Of a DNA stretch of 40,421 nt, positions 32,700-40,394 are shown one piece after another. The stretch covers positions 1 through 40,421 of the forward strand of contig JAGWYZ010000007.1 of the NCBI GenBank assembly GCA_018969115.1. Direction: 5' to 3'. The notes under the pieces were generated by a model, which had not been told where the DNA came from, searched no databases, and was given only the letters and a program-made list of their open reading frames with translations. The position numbers and the translations under genes were made by a program. Position 1 is the first letter of the stretch; every line of letters starts with the position of its first letter. The stretch is from Chloroflexota bacterium (GTDB lineage: Bacteria > Chloroflexota > Anaerolineae > J036 > Brachytrichaceae).

Positions 32700-33347
32700 A
32701 TGGGTGGACCAATCTTCGACCTTATTGACGCAATTGCCAAGGGCGATTTTGAAAGAGCTGCTGCAACCATAGGCGCAATGGCAGTATTGCTCTTTATTTG
32801 TTTTCCGGTGCATGAATATGCTCATGCGTGGGCTGCGAATAAATTGGGGGATGACACCGCTGAAAGATTAGGGCGCTTGTCCATCAACCCGTTTGTGCAC
32901 CTTGATCTCGTCGGCTCGCTTTTACTCTTAGCCTTCGGCTTTGGTTGGGCCAAACCTGTGCCGGTTAATACCTATCGGTTAAATGGCAACCCCAAGGTTG
33001 CGTTTGCCTTAGTGGCCTTAGCTGGGCCAGTCTCAAATATTCTGCTCGCCGTTGGCTTCGGCTTTATTTATCAGGCCGTCAAAGCCTACGATATTATTTT
33101 GCTCGAATATTTGTGCATCATTGCCGTCCAAATTAACCTATTCCTCGCTTTCTTCAACTTAATTCCAGTCCCCCCACTTGATGGTTCGCGCATTCTAGCC
33201 GCCGTCTTGCCCGATTCGATGGGCGATATTTTGCACCAAATCGAGCGCTATGGTTTTCTTATTTTGATCTTGGCAATGAATACCGGTATCTTTAGTGGCC
33301 TCGTTGCTGCCCCAGCCCGCGCTATTGCGCGTTTGCTGCTCAGTTAA
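32700..33347 (+). CDS. M50 family (site-2 protease-like) membrane metalloprotease
   Basis: Intramembrane zinc protease of 215 residues. The active-site helix has HEYAH (HExxH) within CFPVHEYAHAWAANKLGD, and the third ligand region is NLIPVPPLDGSRIL. LGRLSINPFVHLDLVGSLLL is typical of the small M50B group without PDZ domain. Five or six membrane helices. ATG 32700 is chosen, because the longer frame from 32613 overlaps mreB in another frame. Likely in one transcript with mreB. Substrate unknown. Confidence 0.88.
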   Translation: MGGPIFDLIDAIAKGDFERAAATIGAMAVLLFICFPVHEYAHAWAANKLGDDTAERLGRLSINPFVHLDLVGSLLLLAFGFGWAKPVPVNTYRLNGNPKVAFALVALAGPVSNILLAVGFGFIYQAVKAYDIILLEYLCIIAVQINLFLAFFNLIPVPPLDGSRILAAVLPDSMGDILHQIERYGFLILILAMNTGIFSGLVAAPARAIARLLLS

Positions 33348-33356
33348 AATCAAGAA

Positions 33357-33420
33357 ATCGGATTTCTCAGCGCATTTTGCGTCTTCAACCATAATTTTTG
33401 CTGAGAAATCTGATTTTTTT
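33357..33420 (+). terminator. terminator between M50 and ketopantoate reductase genes
   Basis: 15-bp stem (ATCGGATTTCTCAGC / GCTGAGAAATCTGAT, one G:T) at 33357-33371 and 33400-33414, a 28-base loop and a T7 tract. The loop is longer than usual for intrinsic terminators. Confidence 0.6.
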
Positions 33421-33422
33421 GC

Positions 33423-34466
33423 CTATTTCACGGCCAGCCCCCACAACTTATCAATTTGGCCTCGCCAATCAGCTGCCGCAATTGTGCCGCTAATAATTTG
33501 GTTCAAGGTGTCATTTAAACAACGGTTAATTGGGGTTGCTACGCCCACCGCTTGCCCGCAAGCAGCAATTGCACCATTCAAATAACCCACTTCGCACTGG
33601 CGGCTATGATTTGCCACCTCATGATAAAACGAGGGCATTTTGTCACCACGCCCTTTGGCAGCCTGTTTTGTGAGAATGGGTTTGAGCAGCCAATTTGACA
33701 AGGTGTTAAGCACAAATGCCAGTTGGCGTGCCCGCGCCCCCGGCAGGTCAACCACGCCTACCCCCAATTTTTGCATCACAGCCAAGCACTCACGCAACAT
33801 GCCCACCTCGAGCGCAAAACCGGCTGACTGAGCATAAATTTGCCCAACCGGCAACCCCACAATAGCACTGCTGGCATTGCCAACAATGTTGAGCAACAAT
33901 TTCGACCATTTCATCGCCCGCCAATCAGCATACGTCACCGCACCGAGCAATTGTGCCAAATCATCAACCAAGGCACCAGCTACAGTCGCCAACCCAGCCC
34001 CACCCTTTAAGCGTTCGATACGAATCGCAGCTGGCCCCAATACTGAGACCGGCACAGTCGTCGTCGCCGCCACTACCCGCGCTACCCCAAATGCTTGGGC
34101 AAAGGCTTCTTCGCTGCCTACACCATTCTGAAAACACACAAAGCGCGTGCCAGCGCCAAACGATTGTGGACTGGCTTGCAAATCGGCAATGACACTGGGA
34201 ACAGAGTAAGCTTTTGTACAAATGATAATGACATCGAAAGAATCAGCGTTGGGCAAAGCTTCAAATGATGAAATTGCCCTAACGCCTTGCAAGGATTGCA
34301 CATCGCCCTGTAGCAAACTCACTTGTATACCCGCTTCATTTGCAGCCGCCACAAAACGCGGGCGACCTAACAAGGTGATAGCGTATCTTGCAGTCGGGTC
34401 GTGTTTGCGAATTTGGCTAGCCACCCAAATGCCAATGGCCCCAGCCCCAATAATCAAAATTTTCAT
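33423..34466 (-). CDS. panE: 2-dehydropantoate 2-reductase (ketopantoate reductase family)
   Basis: NADPH-dependent reductase of 347 residues; the classical role is reduction of ketopantoate to pantoate for coenzyme A. N-terminal MKILIIGAGAIGIWVASQI carries the GxGxxG. VIIICTKAYSVPSVIADL and FVCFQNGVGSEE follow as in ApbA. The catalytic Lys segment is DWRAMKWSKLLLNIVGNASSAI. The C-terminal helical domain is a little longer than E. coli PanE. Its start overlaps the preceding glycosyltransferase stop by 4 bases. Pantothenate role is plausible, but many family members act on other 2-oxo acids. Confidence 0.85.
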   Translation of the reverse strand: MKILIIGAGAIGIWVASQIRKHDPTARYAITLLGRPRFVAAANEAGIQVSLLQGDVQSLQGVRAISSFEALPNADSFDVIIICTKAYSVPSVIADLQASPQSFGAGTRFVCFQNGVGSEEAFAQAFGVARVVAATTTVPVSVLGPAAIRIERLKGGAGLATVAGALVDDLAQLLGAVTYADWRAMKWSKLLLNIVGNASSAIVGLPVGQIYAQSAGFALEVGMLRECLAVMQKLGVGVVDLPGARARQLAFVLNTLSNWLLKPILTKQAAKGRGDKMPSFYHEVANHSRQCEVGYLNGAIAACGQAVGVATPINRCLNDTLNQIISGTIAAADWRGQIDKLWGLAVK

Positions 34467-36454
34467 GGCACAAGTAGTGTAATCCCATCTTGTTGTTTGC
34501 CGTCGCTCAATTGCAACATGATTGGCTTAATATTTGGATATTCATAAATGCCTATGCGAAGCGAATCAACAAGCTGTAATTGTTCAACATTCATAGGAAT
34601 ATCGAACCATTGAATAAGCGTATCGCCCACGCGCCAGTTTGATGGATGAATACCGCCACCATCAAGTTGCGCTACCTTTTGCCCCTGTACATTGAGCACA
34701 TGGTTATACCAATGATAATCTTGCCCTTGGGGCGGCAGGCTTAACACATGCAACAATTGCAACACTCGCAATTTATCGGGTTGGCGCTCAATCGCATACC
34801 CATCAAAACGAATACCATTTGCAGCAATAGGCGAATTGGGCATATTTTTGAACACAAGGCCATGTTGGCTTAATTTTGTTAAGCTGTAACGTTGGTCAAT
34901 AGGTATTTGTTGCAGTGAATTGGGCGCAAGATATTCGGCGATACGCGGCCCGCCCGGCCCAAGCAAATAGTTACATCGCAGCATCCCACACCCAATTAGC
35001 CCAGCATTTGCGTCGCTAAAACGATGGGCTTGCCCAAGCAACACAAAATGCAAAATCGCAGCTTCTTCGTTCACGGCTGGATCAGCATTCGGCACAACCA
35101 CAATCACCTCGTTGGCGTTTTCACGTGCCAATTGGGCAGCCCGCAAAGCCGGTGCAACCGCACGATACCCGCCTGTTTCGTGGCTTGCCATAAAATTGCC
35201 AAATCGCCATATTGTAAATATTTGCCAGCCAAAAACGCCAAGCACCAGCGCAATATTGCAAAAGCGCCAAACCCCATTCAGCCCCCATCCCCACCCCGCC
35301 GCCCTGCCCCATAAATAATCAGCAAAAAACGCCATCAGCACAAACGGCGCAGGATACAACGGTGATACATAGTGCACCTGAAATGGCTCGGGGTGACGCA
35401 AATGCGCCAAAATAGGCAAAAGCCACCATATAAAGGTGATGAATAACCCGACTTGCAGAGGTGGAAATAGGTCACCAGCCTTGTGCCTATACAAAATACC
35501 ATTCTTAAAAGCAAGGTAAATTGGCAACAAAAGCGCCAATAAGAGCCACCACATTTGTACTTCGTCAATCCATTCAAACGCCCACGCATTTTGCCACTGC
35601 CATTGCAAAATAGCACTGCCGGTCAGATCGCTGAGGTGTGCGCCACCACTCAACCAAAACGCAAAACGCAAGGGCGCTGACCCTATGGTGCTGGGGGATG
35701 AGGCAAAAAGCATGGCGCATATGTTTACAAACGCATGTTGCGCGTCGTAAGCCACGTAAGCAGCGGCAATCATCACGGCAGGCAATAACCCTAGCCCAAC
35801 CCAGCGCCACCTCAGGGTGCGGCGAAATAATAATGCCACCAGCGCAAAAACCGGCAACACATAAATAGCAGCTAAATGGGTCCCAATGGCAAATGACACC
35901 CCCCACAGCGCCACCAACCAGCCTTTGGGGTTGCGGCGTTGGGCAATTTCAAGCAAGCCGATCAAGGCGATGACCGACCACAAAGCCAAAGGCGCTGTCC
36001 ATAATTTGCGTGAAAGATGCACCGCCCATGGTGACACAGCAAACAACAACGCAGACAACATCGCCACGCGGCGGTTAAAGTAACGCGCCCCCAACAGCCA
36101 TGTTGCCGCAACGGCAATCACATCGAGCAACACGCGATAGCCAGCAATAATATAAAAATTGGTGGTGAACAGATAAGGCAGCGCCAAAATGTAAAGCCAT
36201 AGCGCTGGATGCCGCGCCACCGAGCCGCTGAATGGCACGACCTGATGCCAAATGCCTTGGGCAACCTCATGCGCAAAAATGGGCGCAACGGCCTCATCGT
36301 AACGGACATCGATTTGGTCTAAGGCAAAAAAACGCAACCCAGCCGCCAAAATTAAAATAACTGGCAAAACAAAGTTGCTCAAAGTGCTTTTTGAGGTCGT
36401 AGCAGAATTTTTAATCAAGCCAAGTATTATATTAAGCCGAGAGTATGGTATCAT
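34463..36454 (-). CDS. GT39/ArnT-like polyprenyl-phosphate-dependent membrane glycosyltransferase
   Basis: 663-residue multi-span enzyme expected to transfer a sugar from a lipid carrier to a protein or glycan outside the membrane. About ten hydrophobic helices. The first extracytoplasmic loop has DQIDVRYDEAVAPIFAHEVA, where GT-C enzymes keep a catalytic Asp-Glu, and PALWLYILALPYL follows as in PMT/ArnT proteins. YHNVxY-type extracellular C-terminal domain (about 500-663) is rich in beta strands. ATG 36454 lies only 19 bases from the divergent tRNA-Cys gene. It is translationally coupled to panE. Target is unknown; surface-protein glycosylation is a guess. Confidence 0.75.
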   Translation of the reverse strand: MIPYSRLNIILGLIKNSATTSKSTLSNFVLPVILILAAGLRFFALDQIDVRYDEAVAPIFAHEVAQGIWHQVVPFSGSVARHPALWLYILALPYLFTTNFYIIAGYRVLLDVIAVAATWLLGARYFNRRVAMLSALLFAVSPWAVHLSRKLWTAPLALWSVIALIGLLEIAQRRNPKGWLVALWGVSFAIGTHLAAIYVLPVFALVALLFRRTLRWRWVGLGLLPAVMIAAAYVAYDAQHAFVNICAMLFASSPSTIGSAPLRFAFWLSGGAHLSDLTGSAILQWQWQNAWAFEWIDEVQMWWLLLALLLPIYLAFKNGILYRHKAGDLFPPLQVGLFITFIWWLLPILAHLRHPEPFQVHYVSPLYPAPFVLMAFFADYLWGRAAGWGWGLNGVWRFCNIALVLGVFGWQIFTIWRFGNFMASHETGGYRAVAPALRAAQLARENANEVIVVVPNADPAVNEEAAILHFVLLGQAHRFSDANAGLIGCGMLRCNYLLGPGGPRIAEYLAPNSLQQIPIDQRYSLTKLSQHGLVFKNMPNSPIAANGIRFDGYAIERQPDKLRVLQLLHVLSLPPQGQDYHWYNHVLNVQGQKVAQLDGGGIHPSNWRVGDTLIQWFDIPMNVEQLQLVDSLRIGIYEYPNIKPIMLQLSDGKQQDGITLLVP

Positions 36455-36473
36455 TTAGCCCCGCAGGCAGTTG

Positions 36474-36545
36474 GGCGACGTAGCCAAGTGGTAAGGCAAG
36501 GGTCTGCAAAATCTTTATGCGTGGGTTCAATTCCCACCGTCGCCT
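36474..36545 (+). tRNA. trnC: tRNA-Cys (anticodon GCA)
   Basis: 72 bases. Acceptor stem GGCGACG/CGTCGCC, D arm GCC-AAGTGGTAA-GGC, anticodon loop CTGCAAA with GCA, T arm GTGGG-TTCAATT-CCCAC, discriminator T as expected for Cys. The anticodon stem AGGGT/ATCTT needs two G:U pairs. The 3' CCA is not encoded, so the nearby CCA enzyme type of activity is required. Confidence 0.95.
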
Positions 36546-36546
36546 T

Positions 36547-36580
36547 AAGGCGCGATATGTAACAATATCGCGCTTTTTTT
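36547..36580 (+). terminator. rho-independent terminator of tRNA-Cys
   Basis: Stem GCGCGATAT / ATATCGCGC, loop GTAACA, followed by T7. It starts right after the tRNA 3' end. Confidence 0.9.
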
Positions 36581-36589
36581 GTTTTCGGT

Positions 36590-36829
36590 TTAGCCGCCAA
36601 TCAAAATCGACATCAGCATCACCTGATCCCCCTCGTGTAACACCGTATCAAGCTCGGTTTGTTCACCATTTACGGCGGCCATCCGTGCCAATTCGGGCGG
36701 CAGTTTCATCGCAGCAATCACGTCCGCTACGGTTGCGCCATCAGCAATGACCAATGGCAACGGTAAAGATCGGTTTGGCCCCGGGTGATGTGGGCGCAAT
36801 AGGCCATAAAGTTTAACTGAAATATTCAT
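36590..36829 (-). CDS. MoaD/ThiS family sulfur-carrier protein
   Basis: 79-residue ubiquitin-like protein ending in the required Gly-Gly (MLMSILIGG), which is adenylated and thiocarboxylated by an E1-like enzyme and then donates sulfur. VNGEQTELDTVLHEGDQVML is typical of MoaD-like members. It is divergent from the tungsten-type aldehyde ferredoxin oxidoreductase gene; MoaD homologs often sit next to aor genes, which suggests a role in building its pterin cofactor. No MoaE, MoaA or MoeB gene is in the window. Confidence 0.85.
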   Translation of the reverse strand: MNISVKLYGLLRPHHPGPNRSLPLPLVIADGATVADVIAAMKLPPELARMAAVNGEQTELDTVLHEGDQVMLMSILIGG

Positions 36830-36833
36830 TTTG

Positions 36834-37008
36834 GAAGGATGAGGGGTGAAGGATAAAGGATGAAGGATTTGAGATTAAGGATTAGGGATTAGGGATTAGG
36901 GAAATAGTTTATCAGCAAAATATTTTCAATTCTTCATCCTTCGCCCTTCACCCTTCATCCTTTACCCTTCATCCTTCACCCTTCACCCTTCATCCTTCAT
37001 CCTTCATC
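36834..37008. repeat. inverted heptamer array (GGATGAA, GGATTAG / TTCATCC, TTCACCC)
   Basis: The longest array. Left: GGTGAAG, GATAAAG, GATGAAG then GATTAGG repeated. Right: eleven units of TTCATCC, TTCACCC, TTCGCCC and TTTACCC. A 30-base AT-rich spacer separates them. It fills the gap between the sulfur-carrier and oxidoreductase genes, so any promoter for these divergent genes is inside or next to it. Confidence 0.88.
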
Positions 37009-37021
37009 TATAATCAATCTT

Positions 37022-38914
37022 ATGCCAAACGGAACTACAGGACGCATTTTGCATGTTGATTTGACCCACGCAAAGACGTGGATAGAGAACCCAAGTGAAG
37101 CCTTTTACCGCAAATATATGGGTGGGTCGGCGATGGGTTTATATTATTTGCTCAATGAGATGAAGCCCGGCATCGACGCACTCGATCCAGACAACATTCT
37201 CACCATGATGTTATCGCCACTCACTGGCGCACCCGTCAGCGGGCAAAGCCGCATGACGATTAACTGCAAATCGCCCCTCGCACACGGTATTGCAGATTCA
37301 CAAGCCGGTGGGTTTTTCCCCGCTGAAATGAAATTTGCTGGATTTGATGGCGTGGTTGTGCGTGGCAAATCAGCCACACCGGTGTATTTGTGGCTGCACG
37401 ACGGGCAAGCCGAGTTGCGCGATGCCAGTGCCATGTGGGGCAAAACCACTGGCGATGCCGAAGCACTCATTCGCAAAGAATTGGGCGATGACAAAATTGA
37501 AGTGGCCCAAATTGGCCCAGCAGGCGAAAATTTAGTGCGCGTAGCCGCCATTATGAACATGAGCAACCGCGCTGCTGGCCGCACCGGTGTTGGGGCCGTG
37601 ATGGGCAGCAAAAATCTCAAGGCCATTGCTGTGCGCGGCAAGAGCAAACGTTTGCCCGTAGCAAATGCCAAGGCCCTCAACGAGATCGCCAAAACAGGCG
37701 CAAAAGATGTCGAGGCCAACCCCGACATGCATGGGCTGCATTTGCATGGCACGGCTGGCGTGGTAGTCGGCCAAAATATTGGCGGAACCCTGCCCACCCG
37801 CAACTATAACGAAGGGCAATTTGAAGGCTGTGAATCAATCGGCGGCGAATTGATGACCGAGACGATTTTGAAAGAGCGCGACACCTGTTATTCATGCGCG
37901 GTCAAGTGCAAGCGTGTGGTTGAAACTGAGTTTAACGGGCGCAAAGTTGACCCATTTTATGGCGGGGCTGAATATGAAAGCATCGCCACCTTCGGCTCAT
38001 ATTGCGGCATCGATGACCTAAACGCGGTGTCGCTGGCCAACCAATTGTGCAATGAATATGGCATGGACACCGTTGGCTGTGGCGCAACCATTGCATGGGC
38101 AATGGAGTGTTATGAGAATGGGTTGTTGACCGAAGCGCAGGTCGGCTTCCCGCTCAAATTTGGCGATGCCAAGGCCATGATTCGCATGACTGAAATGATC
38201 GCTGCTCGCGAAGGGTTTGGCGATGTGTTGGCCGATGGCTCGGAACGCGCCGCCAACCGGCTCGGCTTCGGGCACGATTACCTCATTACCAGCAAAGGCA
38301 CCGAAGCCCCCGCCCACATGCCCCAAAAGAAACGCTCGCTTGGCCTGATTTACGCCGTCAACGCCTTTGGCGCGGATCACCAATCGAGTGAACATGATGG
38401 ACAAGTAGAAGAAGGCGCAGGCGAAAGCTATATGAAACGGCTTGCATTGCTCGGTTTTAATGAGCATTTGCCCAAAGGTAGCCTCGGCTCAGAAAAGGTG
38501 CGCTATGCCTATGAAACCCAAAAGCTCTATTCATTCCTCGATAGCGCCGATTTGTGCCAATTTGTATATGGCCCAGCTTGGACGCTGTTTGGCCCGCAAG
38601 AAACCGTGAATGTGGTCAAGGCCATCACCGGCTGGGAAGATTTTGATATCGCTGAAATGCAACAAATTGGCGAGCGCCGTTTGGCCATGATGCGTGCCTT
38701 TAATGCGCGCGAAGGCCTAACCCGCGCCGATGACAAATTGCCCAAGAAGTTTTATAAGGCGCTCAAAGGCACCGGCCCCACCGCAGGTGTGGCCTTGGTC
38801 GAGGCCGATATTGAACGCGCTAAAGACGATTACTATGCCTTTGCTGGTTATGATGCAGTCAGCGGTAACCCTTCATCTGCCAAAATGGCGGCGTTAGGTT
38901 TAGATTGGGTATAG
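37022..38914 (+). CDS. aldehyde:ferredoxin oxidoreductase (tungsten/molybdenum bis-pterin)
   Basis: 630-residue AOR-family enzyme that oxidises aldehydes to acids (or reduces acids) with ferredoxin. N-terminal domain: GRILHVDLTHAKTW, YMGGSAMGLYYLL, PLTGAPVSGQSRMTINCKSP and SQAGGFFPAEMKFAGFDGVV. The [4Fe-4S] cysteines are in CYSCAVKC (C-x2-C-x3-C) with a fourth in DSADLCQF. Pterin-binding segments include GPAGENLVRVAAIMNMSNRAAGRTG (first 20 residues conserved) and GADHQSSEHDGQ. Full family length. Adjacent MoaD-like gene supports cofactor supply. No dedicated ferredoxin is next to it. Points to at least partly anaerobic metabolism. Confidence 0.93.
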   Translation: MPNGTTGRILHVDLTHAKTWIENPSEAFYRKYMGGSAMGLYYLLNEMKPGIDALDPDNILTMMLSPLTGAPVSGQSRMTINCKSPLAHGIADSQAGGFFPAEMKFAGFDGVVVRGKSATPVYLWLHDGQAELRDASAMWGKTTGDAEALIRKELGDDKIEVAQIGPAGENLVRVAAIMNMSNRAAGRTGVGAVMGSKNLKAIAVRGKSKRLPVANAKALNEIAKTGAKDVEANPDMHGLHLHGTAGVVVGQNIGGTLPTRNYNEGQFEGCESIGGELMTETILKERDTCYSCAVKCKRVVETEFNGRKVDPFYGGAEYESIATFGSYCGIDDLNAVSLANQLCNEYGMDTVGCGATIAWAMECYENGLLTEAQVGFPLKFGDAKAMIRMTEMIAAREGFGDVLADGSERAANRLGFGHDYLITSKGTEAPAHMPQKKRSLGLIYAVNAFGADHQSSEHDGQVEEGAGESYMKRLALLGFNEHLPKGSLGSEKVRYAYETQKLYSFLDSADLCQFVYGPAWTLFGPQETVNVVKAITGWEDFDIAEMQQIGERRLAMMRAFNAREGLTRADDKLPKKFYKALKGTGPTAGVALVEADIERAKDDYYAFAGYDAVSGNPSSAKMAALGLDWV

Positions 38915-39005
38915 TTGGTTGAATGGTTGAATGGTTGAATGGTTTATTGGTTAATTAGTTGAACGATGACTCATGAGTCATCATTCAACTAATTAACCAA
39001 TAAAC
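38915..39005. repeat. octamer array (TGGTTGAA) running into a near-perfect 64-base palindrome
   Basis: Begins at the oxidoreductase stop with TGGTTGAA units (period 8). Bases 38942-38973 and 38974-39005 are reverse complements with one mismatch and no loop, centred on GACTCATGAGTC. It fills the gap to the acetyltransferase gene. Confidence 0.88.
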
Positions 39006-39014
39006 TTATTACCT

Positions 39015-39539
39015 ATGACAAGCATTCATCTCATCACCCAACCCACACCGGTCCTGCTTAATGGGTTGTGCCAATTGCTCATCGATAGCGTCAATAGCGG
39101 AGCATCCGTTGGGTTTGTCGCGCCACTGAGCCATGATAAAGCCCTGCACTACTGGCAAGGTGTTTTTGCAGCGCTTGGTACCGATCTGGTTTTGTGGGTG
39201 GCCCAAAATGACGCACAAGTGCTCGGCTCGGTGCAATTGTCGTTGTGTCAAAAAGAAAATGGGCAGCATCGAGCCGAGGTGCAAAAGCTGTTTGTGTATA
39301 GCAGCGCTCGCGGCGGCGGCATCGCCTCAAAGCTGATGCAAACCTTAGAAGCCTATTCAATACAGGTCAACCGCAGTTTGTTGGTGCTCGATACCGAGGC
39401 TGGCTCAAACGCTGAAAAGTTGTATCGACGGCTGCAATATCAACGGGTCGGCGAGATTCCCAATTACGCCAAAAGCTCAGGTGGCACGTTGCGTGCAACG
39501 GCGTATTATTACAAATTATTGGCAAAACACCAAGCCTAG
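39015..39539 (+). CDS. GNAT family N-acetyltransferase
   Basis: 174-residue acetyl-CoA-dependent acyltransferase. The acetyl-CoA loop is in EVQKLFVYSSARGGGIASKL (motif A, here R-G-G-G-I-A in place of R-G-x-G-x-A/G), then LLVLDTEAGSNAEKLYRRLQ (motif B). This layout resembles bacterial antibiotic- or small-molecule acetyltransferases, but the substrate is unknown. ATG 39015 follows the repeat. Its stop overlaps by a few bases the end of a convergent pseudogene. Confidence 0.85.
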   Translation: MTSIHLITQPTPVLLNGLCQLLIDSVNSGASVGFVAPLSHDKALHYWQGVFAALGTDLVLWVAQNDAQVLGSVQLSLCQKENGQHRAEVQKLFVYSSARGGGIASKLMQTLEAYSIQVNRSLLVLDTEAGSNAEKLYRRLQYQRVGEIPNYAKSSGGTLRATAYYYKLLAKHQA

Positions 39540-40151
39540 CCATGCCCAAGATAAATTTGCCGCACAATTAGGTTGTTGGCAAGATCGCTGGCAACCCCTT
39601 CTAGCTTCACCACGCTATTCTCAAGCACATAGGCGAGGTTGGCCAATTTGAGAATGTGGCAAGTATTTTACTCGACAATCAGCACAATGGTGCCCTAGGC
39701 TGGCAATGCCGCTACCACCCGAAAAATTTCATTCATGATCAGTGGTGCCAGCCCAACAAAAGGTTCATCCAACATCAAAATACGTGGGTGCGCCATGAGG
39801 CCGCGCTCAATCACCACCATTTGCTGACGCTCACCCCCAGCCAATTGATTTTAGCGTTCACACAAAAGGGGGAATAAGTCATATAATTGGCCATGCTCAG
39901 GCACAAGCGCCATGCCATTGCCCAATTCGATTTTCGGCATTCAGCCCATTCAGCACTTTTTCAACCAATTGCACCTGCCCACTTTGGGCTTGCATTAAGC
40001 CGCTCAAGGTCTTGAGCAACGTGGTTTGACCTGTGCCATTGGCCCCAATCACGGCCACAAATTCGCCTTCATTCACCTACAAATTCACATTACGCAGTGC
40101 TTGTATTTTGCTATAACTGGCACTTAAATCGTTAATAGACAACAGAGACAT
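39536..40151 (-). pseudogene. livF: decayed branched-chain amino acid ABC ATPase (LivF-like)
   Basis: Reading the minus strand from ATG 40151 gives MSLLSINDLSASYSKIQALR then a stop after NVNL, then VNEGEFVAVIGANGTGQTT, a Walker A with Lys changed to Gln. Later pieces in shifted frames are [20 protein letters not shown] (signature), [17 protein letters not shown] (Walker B), a stop after ALPA, another after LIVE, and VRQIYLGHG at the end, the usual LivF C terminus. At least three stops and one or more frameshifts, about 205 codons against ~235 for the family. Clearly dead. No livGHMJ genes remain beside it. Confidence 0.9.
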
Positions 40152-40155
40152 AGTT

Positions 40156-40196
40156 AGAAGGATAAAGGATAAAGGATAAAGGATAAAGGATGAGGA
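40156..40196. repeat. heptamer tandem array (GGATAAA)
   Basis: Five units: GGATAAA four times then GGATGAG. Same word family as the left half of the array at 36834. No inverted half is present nearby. Confidence 0.85.
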
Positions 40197-40234
40197 ACTA
40201 ATTATGAATTACGAATTAAAGATTGCAATACCTC

Positions 40235-40273
40235 CGCCAATTGGCGATTGCCTGCCCGTGAATGAATTCACGG
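40235..40273. repeat. two short palindromes
   Basis: CGCCAATTGGCG at 40235-40246 and CCGTGAAT-GA-ATTCACGG at 40256-40273. They stand alone in the 200-base gap before the last gene. No function assigned. Confidence 0.55.
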
Positions 40274-40394
40274 TCTGAAACAAACAAATGCATTAAAAGG
40301 CATGGTTCAAGTTAGATTGACAGTTTAACCCACAGATTAGCCTCTATGCTAATGCCATAATTATATCGGAACAAATTATTTTCGAGGTGTAGAA

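Noticed and set aside
39656-39877. 73-codon plus-strand frame inside the livF remnant
   Set aside because: The minus strand clearly encodes LivF pieces; this frame is an accident.
39536-40151. Programmed frameshifting in livF
   Set aside because: Multiple separate stops and a lost Walker A lysine point to decay, not recoding.
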